NCBI GenBank assembly: GCA_021802595.1
Contig: JAJZRT010000261.1
Span: forward strand, 1-5,846
Source of the DNA: Pseudomonadota bacterium
Lineage (GTDB): Bacteria > Pseudomonadota > Gammaproteobacteria > Burkholderiales > Thiobacillaceae
Reading direction: 5' to 3'
Length of the DNA stretch: 5,846 nt
Shown one piece after another: positions 1 through 4,998 of the stretch (within the stretch, counting starts at the first letter, position 1; every line of letters begins with the position of its first letter). The notes under the pieces are model-generated. The model ran no database searches and was not told the DNA's origin. It was given only the letters and a program-made list of their open reading frames with translations. The translations under genes were made by a program, and so were the position numbers.

Positions 1-400
1 AGGCTGGTGCGGACATCGTTTCACGCGCCGGCAGGTTGATCCAGAGCTGGAAACCGCGCATCAGGCCGTTGGTCTGCTGCGGCATTTCCGAATGGATGAC
101 GCCGCTCGCCGCCTTCATCCACTGCACGCCGCCGGCCTTGAGGTCGCCCCGGTTGCCCATGCTGTCGCGATGCTCCATGTGGCCGTCGAGCATGTAGGTG
201 AAGGTGATGAAGCCGCGGTGCGGATGGTCCGGAAAGCCGGCGATGTACTCGTCCGGGTTGTCGCTGCCGAAGTGGTCCAGCATCAGGAAGGGATCCAGAT
301 TCCGCAGTGCGGGGGTACCGATGCTGCGGTGCACGGTGACGCCGGCGCCTTCGGTCACCTCGAAGGCAGGAACGAGCTGGCGGATGGGGTGCGTGTTCAT
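1..400 (-). CDS. Pirin family protein (N-terminal 133 residues; 3' end outside window)
   Basis: This encodes the N-terminal half of a bicupin of the pirin/YhhW family; the gene continues beyond the left edge. Reading from the ATG at 400-398 gives a protein beginning MNTHPIRQLVPAF. The N-terminal cupin carries the family signature DHPHRGF at residues 58-64 and GVIHSEMP at 100-107. The four expected metal ligands are all present: His59, His61, His103 and Glu105, matching human pirin H56, H58, H101 and E103. Bacterial members bind Fe or another divalent metal, and some have quercetin 2,3-dioxygenase activity; others are redox-sensing or regulatory proteins. The true substrate cannot be told from sequence. 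An AAGGAG Shine-Dalgarno lies at 407-412, six bases before the ATG, which supports this start. The gene lies 107 bases downstream of cfa on the same strand. The family is secure; the enzymatic role is not. Confidence 0.93.
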   Translation of the reverse strand, partial: MNTHPIRQLVPAFEVTEGAGVTVHRSIGTPALRNLDPFLMLDHFGSDNPDEYIAGFPDHPHRGFITFTYMLDGHMEHRDSMGNRGDLKAGGVQWMKAASGVIHSEMPQQTNGLMRGFQLWINLPARETMSAPA

Positions 401-424
401 GGTGGGCTCCTTGTCGGTCTGGCC

Positions 425-453
425 ATGATGGCGCGGGCCACCCTCGATTTCAA
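425..453 (-). promoter_or_regulatory. Candidate sigma70 promoter for the pirin gene
   Basis: On the minus strand TTGAAA (positions 453-448) is followed after 17 bases by CATCAT (430-425). This matches 5 of 6 and 4 of 6 consensus bases at optimal spacing. Transcription would start near 418, just ahead of the Shine-Dalgarno at 407-412. It would let the pirin gene be transcribed apart from cfa. No intrinsic terminator is visible after the cfa stop, so read-through is also possible. This is prediction only. Confidence 0.35.
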
Positions 454-507
454 CCGCCTGGCCGGGCTGGCGCGTTGACGCTCCCTGCCCCCCTGCCGGA
501 CGGCCGC

Positions 508-1719
508 TCACGCGCTGCGGTAGATGAAATCCCGCCTGAACGGATAGTTCGGCTGCGCGCCGTCGACGGCCTTGCCGGCCAGCACCTGCCACAGCTCCAT
601 CCAGCCATGGTCGAACGCGTAGGCCGAGCCCGCCATGTAGATACGCCAGATTCGGTATTTCTGTTCGCCGATCAGCCGGCGTGCCTCGTCGGCATGCGCC
701 TCCAGCCGGGTCACCCAGTGCCACAGCGTCCTGCCGTAATGGGGGCGCAGGTTCTCGGCGTCGAGACATTCGAGGCCGCTGCCTGCGGCGCTGCGCAGCA
801 CGTCGGAAGCGTGGACCAGTTCGCCGCCCGGGAAGACATAGTCCTCGATGAACTCGGCGATGCCGCTGCCGAGGCCGCTTGCCTCTGGTTCTGAGGTGGT
901 GATTCCGTGGTTGAGCACCAGCCCCCCGGGCTTCAGCAGCGCATTGATCTTGTCGAAATAGGTGGCGAGATTGAGGCGGCCGACATGCTCGAACATGCCC
1001 ACGCTGGCGATCTTGTCGTAGCCGCCGTGCTCGGGCACATCGCGGTAATCCATCCGGCGCACCTCGACCCGGCCGGCCAGTCCGCGTTCGGCAATCTGCC
1101 GGTCGACGTACGCGTGCTGCTCGTCCGACAGGGTGATGCCGACCGCGCGCACTCCATAGCGCTCCGCCGCATGCAGGATCAGACCGCCCCAGCCGCAGCC
1201 GATGTCGAGAAACTGCTCGTCGGGCTGGAGGTCGAGCTTGCGGCAGATGTGGTCGAGCTTGGCTTCCTGCGCGGCGTCCAGGCTCATGTCCGGGTTCTTG
1301 AAGTAGGCACAGGAATACACCCTGCGCGCATCCAGCCACAGACCGTAGAAATCGTTGGAGACGTCGTAGTGATACTGGATGTTCCTGCGGTCCTTGCTGC
1401 GCGTGTGGCGCCACCACTTCCAGCCGTCCGACCCGGTTTTCGGCGAGCAGTCGCCTGCGTTGCAGAGACGGTCGCCCAGCGCGAGGATGTCACGGACATC
1501 GCCTTCCAGATCGAGATCACCCTCGACGTAGGCCCGCGCCAGCGCACCCAGGCTGGGGTCGGCCATGGCCTTGAGACTGGCCGCCTGGTGCAGTCGCACC
1601 CGCACCGACGCATCGCTCACCGCGCCGACCTGTTCCCCGTTCCACAACTCGACCACGAACGGCAGGCCGGAGGACTCGACCCGCCGCCTTACCTGATGAA
1701 CCAGCAATTGATCCAGCAT
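508..1719 (-). CDS. cfa: Cyclopropane-fatty-acyl-phospholipid synthase
   Basis: This enzyme transfers a methylene group from S-adenosylmethionine to the cis double bond of phospholipid acyl chains, making cyclopropane fatty acids at the inner membrane. From the ATG the product is 403 residues, close to the E. coli enzyme (382). The N-terminal region (to about residue 95) is the variable lipid-associated domain. Then comes the conserved QYHYDVSNDFYGLWL block (115-129) and Cys137 in RVYSCAYF. The Rossmann SAM-binding motif DIGCGWGG is at 172-179. Glu244 (MFEHVG), His271 (NHGI) and Tyr328 match the active-site and bicarbonate-binding residues of CFA synthase. All key residues are present, so the gene looks functional. 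It lies 63 bases after the DUF3501 stop on the same strand. Cyclopropanation is a known stationary-phase, acid and oxidative stress adaptation, which fits the neighbours. A related SAM-dependent lipid methyltransferase activity is a less likely alternative. Confidence 0.95.
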   Translation of the reverse strand: MLDQLLVHQVRRRVESSGLPFVVELWNGEQVGAVSDASVRVRLHQAASLKAMADPSLGALARAYVEGDLDLEGDVRDILALGDRLCNAGDCSPKTGSDGWKWWRHTRSKDRRNIQYHYDVSNDFYGLWLDARRVYSCAYFKNPDMSLDAAQEAKLDHICRKLDLQPDEQFLDIGCGWGGLILHAAERYGVRAVGITLSDEQHAYVDRQIAERGLAGRVEVRRMDYRDVPEHGGYDKIASVGMFEHVGRLNLATYFDKINALLKPGGLVLNHGITTSEPEASGLGSGIAEFIEDYVFPGGELVHASDVLRSAAGSGLECLDAENLRPHYGRTLWHWVTRLEAHADEARRLIGEQKYRIWRIYMAGSAYAFDHGWMELWQVLAGKAVDGAQPNYPFRRDFIYRSA

Positions 1720-1722
1720 CAC

Positions 1723-1730
1723 ACCTCCTC
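1723..1730 (-). promoter_or_regulatory. Ribosome binding site that decides the cfa start
   Basis: The minus strand reads GAGGAGGT, GTG, ATG. The in-frame GTG at 1722-1720 directly abuts this strong Shine-Dalgarno, leaving one base after AGGAGG. The ATG at 1719-1717 gives a four-base gap. The ATG is therefore the better start, making the protein 403 rather than 404 residues. Confidence 0.6.
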
Positions 1731-1782
1731 GAAGGATGGCGGTGCGTTGTCGTAGGGTTGTTCTACCGCCTGTCTATGGACT

Positions 1783-2367
1783 TTAGGCCAAATCGACCAC
1801 CAGTGCAGCGCGCGTCGTGTCGGCCAGCGTCATCGATTCCACCGTGTAGGCCGCCAGGTCGATGCCCATGCGGATCGGGCTGCCGCCCTTGGCCGCCGCA
1901 ATCGAGGTGGGGTCGAGTTCGAAGCGCAGGAAGTGCACCGACGAGGTCTTTTCCTCGTTCTCGCGCTCCAGGTCCTCGTCGGCGATGGCGTATACGCGCG
2001 GCTGGTCGGCCACCTGCACCCACACGCGGTCCTCGATGCCCTTCAGCTGCGCCAGCGCGACCTTGCGTTCGTCCGGGTCGGAATACTGGATCATCATGGT
2101 CGCCTTCCAGTTGGTACCGTCCGGCACCAGCGGGTTGTAGGCGTCGAGCTCGTCCTGGATGCCGGCCTCCTCGAAGGTACGCTCGGCACGCAGCATCTCC
2201 TGGATCTGGTAGCGCATGGTCTTCTCGTCCTCGAAGATCAGCGTGACGTGATCGCCCAGTTCGACCATGCGGGTCTTCTTGTGCGCCATGATCTCGGCAC
2301 GCATGGCCGGGCGAACCTTGGCGTAGCCCTCCAGGGTCAGCAGGCTGTCACGGGTGATTTGCGGCAT
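1783..2367 (-). CDS. DUF3501 family protein
   Basis: The product is 194 residues, soluble, highly charged and with no cysteine, signal peptide or membrane segment. I recognise it as a DUF3501 family member, whose biochemical function is unknown. Conserved-looking blocks are RPAMRAEIMAHKK (19-31), an acidic helical stretch FEDEKTMRYQIQEMLR (45-60), YNPLVPDGTNWKATMM (77-92), EDRVWVQV (112-119) and EEKTSSVHFLRFEL (138-151). Its many Glu residues and His145 could bind metal, but that is speculation. Having no Cys, it cannot itself hold a conventional Fe-S cluster. It starts 21 bases after the stop of the CCG Fe-S protein, with a good AAGGAG site (2374-2379, six bases from ATG), so the two are almost certainly co-transcribed. 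By context it is an accessory, assembly or partner protein of the Fe-S protein and/or rubrerythrin. Confidence 0.88.
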   Translation of the reverse strand: MPQITRDSLLTLEGYAKVRPAMRAEIMAHKKTRMVELGDHVTLIFEDEKTMRYQIQEMLRAERTFEEAGIQDELDAYNPLVPDGTNWKATMMIQYSDPDERKVALAQLKGIEDRVWVQVADQPRVYAIADEDLERENEEKTSSVHFLRFELDPTSIAAAKGGSPIRMGIDLAAYTVESMTLADTTRAALVVDLA

Positions 2368-2388
2368 GTGTTTCTCCTTGCGAACGGT

Positions 2389-3720
2389 TTATTCGAGGCC
2401 ATAGGCGATGCGAAGCAGCGTGATCGGGTGCTGCTTCTGCGCGGTGGCGGCTTCGCCCATGCCCTGCAGGATGTGACGCGCGGCGATCGCGCAGTCGGAG
2501 CTGACGTAGTCGGGTTGCGGCTCGGCCATCTGGCGGAACACCGGCTTGCCGATCTTCATCGACTTGTCGAAGTATTCGCTCTTCACGCCCCAGGTGCCGT
2601 CGTGGCCGGAGCAGCGCTCGACCATGGTGACGTTTGCGCCCGCCAGTTGCAGCGCATCGCGCGTCTTGTTGCCGATGTTCTGCACCCGCTGGTGGCAGGG
2701 CACATGGTAGGCCACCTTGCCGAGCGGGTCCTTGAAATCGGTCTTCAACAGACCGTCGGCGTTGCGCGCCATCAGGTATTCGAACGGATCCCACATCGCC
2801 TCCTTCACCGCCTGCACGTCGGCGTCATGCGGGAACATCAGCGGCAGTTCCTGCTTGTACATCAGCGTGCACGAAGGCACGGCGGTGAGGATGGCGTAGC
2901 CATCGCGGGCGAGCTTCGCCAGATGCGGAATGTTGGTTTCCTTCAGCCTGGCCACCGCTTCGAGATCGCCCAGTTCGAGCTTGGGCATGCCGCAGCAGGC
3001 CTCCTTCTCCACCAGCACGGCAGGGATTTCGTTGTGCGCCAGCAGCTTCAACAGGTCGTGGCCAATGCCAGGCTCGTTGTAATTAACGTAGCAGGTCGCA
3101 TAGATCGCCACCTTGCCGGGCGTCTTTTCGCCGGCCTTCACCGGGAAGTCGCTGCGCGGCTTCGCGGTGGAGCGGAATTTCGCGCTGTTGTATTCGGGCA
3201 GCTGACGGTCAGGATGAATGTGCAGAACGCTATCGACGATCTTCCTGATCGGCTTGCTCTTCAGGCTGGCGTTGACCGCCTGTACCACCACAGGAATCGA
3301 GGCGAGCTTGCCCATCGCGTCGGTGCTGGACAGCAGCTTGTCGCGGAACGTGGTCTCGCCCTTTTTGAACTTGACCGCCTTGGCGCGCAGCATGGTGTGC
3401 GGGAAATCGAGGTTCCACGGATGCGGCGGCACATAGGGGCATTTGGTCATGTAGCAGAGGTCGCACAGATAGCACTCGTCGACCACCTTCCAGTAGTCGG
3501 ACTTGGCCACGCCGTCCACTTCCATCGATTCGGAGCCGTCGACGAGATCGAACAGGGTCGGAAACGCGGTACACAGCGACACGCAACGGCGGCAGCCGTG
3601 GCAGATGTCGAAGATGCGCTCAAGCTCGTGGTTGAGTTTTTCCTCGTTGTAGAAATCGGGGTTTTCCCAGTCGAGCGGATGACGGGTCGGGGCTTCGAGG
3701 CTGCCTTCACGGGTGCTCAT
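2389..3720 (-). CDS. GlpC/HdrD-like Fe-S protein with two 4Fe-4S motifs and two CCG-type domains
   Basis: This is a 443-residue heterodisulfide-reductase-related (Fe-S)-binding protein, probably a cytoplasmic electron carrier or oxidoreductase subunit. The N-terminal ferredoxin-like part has two clusters of four Cys: C40, C43, C46, C50 (CHGCRRCVSLC) and C83, C86, C89, C94 (CYLCDLCYMTKCP). The first CCG domain has C210, the CCGMP motif at C242-C243, and C284 in PSCTLMYK. The second is divergent: C342 in PCHQR, a single Cys in CSGHDGTW (C370), and C410 in SSDCAIAARH. Relatives (GlpC, HdrB/HdrD, LutA-like) normally work with a flavoprotein such as GlpA or a GlcD-type subunit; none is adjacent here. 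No membrane helix is obvious. An AAGGAA site at 3725-3730 sits four bases before the ATG. The gene is followed closely by DUF3501 and preceded by the rubrerythrin. The architecture is secure; the substrate is unknown. Confidence 0.92.
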   Translation of the reverse strand: MSTREGSLEAPTRHPLDWENPDFYNEEKLNHELERIFDICHGCRRCVSLCTAFPTLFDLVDGSESMEVDGVAKSDYWKVVDECYLCDLCYMTKCPYVPPHPWNLDFPHTMLRAKAVKFKKGETTFRDKLLSSTDAMGKLASIPVVVQAVNASLKSKPIRKIVDSVLHIHPDRQLPEYNSAKFRSTAKPRSDFPVKAGEKTPGKVAIYATCYVNYNEPGIGHDLLKLLAHNEIPAVLVEKEACCGMPKLELGDLEAVARLKETNIPHLAKLARDGYAILTAVPSCTLMYKQELPLMFPHDADVQAVKEAMWDPFEYLMARNADGLLKTDFKDPLGKVAYHVPCHQRVQNIGNKTRDALQLAGANVTMVERCSGHDGTWGVKSEYFDKSMKIGKPVFRQMAEPQPDYVSSDCAIAARHILQGMGEAATAQKQHPITLLRIAYGLE

Positions 3721-3749
3721 GGCGTTCCTTGTTATGAAAACGTAAAGAA

Positions 3750-3864
3750 TTTATCCGCGAAGGGCGCGAAGGGACACGAAGAAATCAAAAGCAACAGGGC
3801 TCGATTGTTCGATCGGCCGCTGCCAGCCTTCGCTTCGCGTTTCTTCGCGCCCTTCGCGGATAAA
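3750..3864. repeat. 115-bp element with perfect 22-bp terminal inverted repeats
   Basis: The stretch 3750-3771 and the stretch 3843-3864 are exact reverse complements of each other (22 of 22). Pairing continues inward imperfectly for about ten more bases (7 of 10). Each arm is itself a degenerate tandem of an approximately 9-base unit: CCGCGAAGG, GCGCGAAGG, GACACGAAG. The central part contains CGAT and ATCG flanking a six-base loop at 3802-3815. It fills most of the gap between the rubrerythrin terminator and the Fe-S gene. It resembles dispersed (A/C)CGCGAAGG-type intergenic repeats seen in many proteobacterial genomes, but I cannot confirm the copy number. As RNA on either strand it would fold into a long hairpin. 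It encodes nothing and has no transposase. Confidence 0.85.
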
Positions 3865-3871
3865 AACCTTG

Positions 3872-3897
3872 AAAAAGGGCGGGCATCGGCCCGCCCT
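3872..3897 (-). terminator. Intrinsic terminator of the rubrerythrin gene
   Basis: On the minus strand an eight-base GC-only stem GGGCGGGC / GCCCGCCC (3896-3889 and 3884-3877) with a CGAT tetraloop is extended by one A-T pair. It is followed by a run of T (3876-3872). It begins 13 bases after the rubrerythrin TAA stop. It should end most rubrerythrin transcripts, so the Fe-S/DUF3501 genes need read-through or their own promoter. Confidence 0.9.
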
Positions 3898-3909
3898 CAT
3901 TACCGGGGT

Positions 3910-4329
3910 TTAGGCACCCAGGCTGTCCAGGGTCTTCTGGAACTTGTTGGCGTGCGAGCGCTCGGCCTTGGCCAGCGTCTCGAACCAGTCGGCGATCTCG
4001 TCGAAGCCTTCGGCGCGCGCATCCTTGGCCATGCCCGGGTACATGTCGGTGTACTCATGGGTTTCGCCGGCGATGGCGGTCTTCAGGTTGTCGGCAGTGG
4101 GGCCGAAGGCCATGCCGGTGGCGGGGTCGCCGCACTTTTCCAGGTACTCGAGATGGCCATGGGCATGGCCGGTTTCGCCTTCGGCGGTGGAACGGAACAC
4201 GGCGGCGACATCGTTGTAGCCTTCGACGTCGGCCTTGGCCGCGAAGTAGAGGTAGCGGCGGTTGGCCTGCGATTCGCCGGCGAAGGCGGCCTTCAGATGT
4301 CCTTCGGTTTTCGAACCTTTGAGTTGCAT
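3910..4329 (-). CDS. Rubrerythrin family protein lacking the rubredoxin domain (erythrin/sulerythrin type)
   Basis: This 139-residue protein is a four-helix diiron (ferritin-like) member of the rubrerythrin family, which reduces hydrogen peroxide in the cytoplasm. The ligand pattern is complete: Glu19 in [10 protein letters not shown], Glu52 and His55 in [10 protein letters not shown], Glu89 and Glu92 in AGETHEY, and Glu123 and His126 in [10 protein letters not shown]. Classical rubrerythrin (about 190 residues) carries a C-terminal FeS4 rubredoxin domain. Here the protein ends at SLGA, and only one Cys (Cys66) is present, so electrons must come from a separate donor. The start is backed by an AAGGAG site at 4338-4343, eight bases upstream. 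The gene is divergent from msrB and ends in a strong terminator. It likely acts in peroxide defence; the neighbouring Fe-S protein is a candidate electron donor (inference). Confidence 0.95.
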   Translation of the reverse strand: MQLKGSKTEGHLKAAFAGESQANRRYLYFAAKADVEGYNDVAAVFRSTAEGETGHAHGHLEYLEKCGDPATGMAFGPTADNLKTAIAGETHEYTDMYPGMAKDARAEGFDEIADWFETLAKAERSHANKFQKTLDSLGA

Positions 4330-4361
4330 AACCTGATCTCCTTGGTTTACATAGACATGCT

Positions 4362-4375
4362 TTTCAGCACTGAAA
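4362..4375. promoter_or_regulatory. Palindrome TTTCAGCACTGAAA upstream of rubrerythrin
   Basis: This is a perfect 6-2-6 inverted repeat, 32 bases before the rubrerythrin ATG, overlapping the GAAATTTC palindrome at 4372-4379. It could be an operator or a small hairpin in the 5' untranslated RNA. No regulator can be assigned. Confidence 0.4.
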
Positions 4376-4395
4376 TTTCCACCCTGGCTGAATGC

Positions 4396-4422
4396 CCGGC
4401 CCTGTTAGGTATAGCAGGCCGG
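4396..4422 (-). promoter_or_regulatory. Candidate extended -10 promoter for rubrerythrin within a dyad
   Basis: On the minus strand TGCTATACC (4416-4408) looks like an extended -10 element (TG, one base, TATACC). The -35 region is poor (ATTTCA at 17 bases). Transcription would start near 4401, about 70 bases before the ATG. The same stretch is a dyad: CCGGCC-C-TG (4396-4404) pairs with CAGGCCGG (4415-4422), leaving one bulged C and a ten-base loop. No T run follows on either strand, so it is not a terminator. The assignment is tentative. Confidence 0.35.
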
Positions 4423-4443
4423 TCAGTGGATGAAATCCGGTTT

Positions 4444-4458
4444 TTAGACTAAGTCTAA
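4444..4458. promoter_or_regulatory. 7-1-7 palindrome TTAGACTAAGTCTAA, candidate Fur/PerR-type operator
   Basis: The arms TTAGACT (4444-4450) and AGTCTAA (4452-4458) are exact reverse complements around one base. A weaker outer match (GGT at 4439-4441, ACC at 4460-4462) extends the dyad. The 7-1-7 geometry is that of Fur-superfamily sites; 10 of 14 arm bases match the PerR box TTATAATnATTATAA. It lies in the region shared by the divergent rubrerythrin and msrB genes, so one regulator could serve both. The family of the regulator is inferred. Confidence 0.55.
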
Positions 4459-4562
4459 TACCTGAACGAAGATTAAACCCGCTGCGATGACGCTGTCAAC
4501 CTCGGATGGAGCGTGGGTTGCCCTCTTGAACGGCCATACAGCCACAGCCGAGTCCTTGCGAG

Positions 4563-4568
4563 TACACT
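4563..4568 (+). promoter_or_regulatory. Candidate -10 element for msrB
   Basis: TACACT matches 4 of 6 bases of TATAAT and lies 22 bases before the msrB ATG. This would give a short leader that includes the GGAGA site at 4580-4584. No good -35 hexamer sits at 16-18 bases; TTGAAC at 4526-4531 is too far upstream. The call is weak. Confidence 0.25.
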
Positions 4569-4590
4569 CTTTTGAAATCGGAGAACCGCC

Positions 4591-4995
4591 ATGAGTACTG
4601 ACAAGACAAAAACCGACGCCGAATGGCGCGCAGAGTTGAGCCCCGAGCAATACCGCATCCTGCGTGAACACGGCACCGAACGCGCATTCACCGGGCAATA
4701 CTGGGACCACCACGAAAGCGGCGAGTATCGGTGCGCCGCCTGCGGCGAGCCGCTGTTCTCGTCGGCCGCCAAGTTCGACTCGGGCACCGGCTGGCCGAGC
4801 TTTTATCAGGCCCTGAATGCCGGTGCCGTGGCGGAAAAAACCGACACCAGCCACGGCATGGTGCGCACCGAGGCCCTGTGCCGGCGCTGCGGCTCGCACC
4901 TGGGCCACGTCTTTCCCGACGGCCCCGCCCCGACCGGCCTGCGCTACTGCATCAACTCGGCATCGCTGAGCTTCCAGAAGTCAAAACAGGATTGA
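4591..4995 (+). CDS. msrB: Peptide-methionine (R)-S-oxide reductase MsrB
   Basis: This enzyme reduces the R epimer of methionine sulfoxide in oxidised proteins back to methionine, normally using thioredoxin. The 134-residue product has every MsrB hallmark: FTGQYW (33-38), the zinc-binding pairs C48/C51 (CAAC) and C97/C100 (CRRC), GTGWPSF (65-71), GHVFPDGP (105-112), and catalytic Cys120 in RYCINSASL. Many MsrBs have a resolving Cys in SGCGWPSF; here that position is Thr66, so the usual two-Cys disulfide recycling is not available. No signal peptide is present, so it is cytoplasmic. Length is typical for a stand-alone MsrB. A GGAGA site at 4580-4584 sits six bases before the ATG. It heads a rightward operon with a flavoprotein reductase and is divergent from rubrerythrin, both pointing to oxidative-stress repair. 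Confidence 0.97.
   Translation: MSTDKTKTDAEWRAELSPEQYRILREHGTERAFTGQYWDHHESGEYRCAACGEPLFSSAAKFDSGTGWPSFYQALNAGAVAEKTDTSHGMVRTEALCRRCGSHLGHVFPDGPAPTGLRYCINSASLSFQKSKQD
4988..4991 (+). promoter_or_regulatory. Ribosome binding site supporting a TTG start
   Basis: AGGA inside the last codons of msrB lies seven bases before the TTG at 4999. There is no in-frame ATG between the msrB stop and the conserved N-terminal part of the reductase, so TTG is the only reasonable start. Overlap with the msrB end suggests translational coupling. Confidence 0.6.
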
Positions 4996-4998
4996 GCC

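Noticed and set aside
907..1755. Long plus-strand open frame antisense to cfa.
   Set aside because: It mirrors the cfa coding frame, has no recognisable motif and no ribosome binding site; it is a composition artefact.
1738..1770. GGCGGT and ACCGCC inverted repeat upstream of cfa.
   Set aside because: Six-base arms with a 21-base loop are expected by chance in GC-rich DNA. There is no T run and no other support.
3750..3864. Possible CRISPR fragment, because of the repeated GCGAAGG units.
   Set aside because: The units are adjacent 9-mers arranged as inverted arms with no spacers of regular length and no cas genes.
4348..4353. TATGTA on the minus strand as the rubrerythrin -10.
   Set aside because: Transcription would start inside the Shine-Dalgarno at 4338-4343, leaving no usable leader.
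1933..4452. An 839-codon open frame on the plus strand, antisense to DUF3501, the Fe-S gene and rubrerythrin.
   Set aside because: The minus-strand genes have unmistakable family motifs, good ribosome binding sites and stops. The antisense frame runs through the inverted-repeat element and the terminator, reads as His/Ala/Arg/Val-rich sequence with no recognisable domain, and is explained by GC-rich codon positions.
4993..4995. TGA between msrB and the reductase as a selenocysteine codon or sequencing error.
   Set aside because: MsrB is complete with its catalytic Cys120 upstream, the next gene has its own AGGA site and TTG start, and no SECIS-like hairpin is evident right after the TGA.
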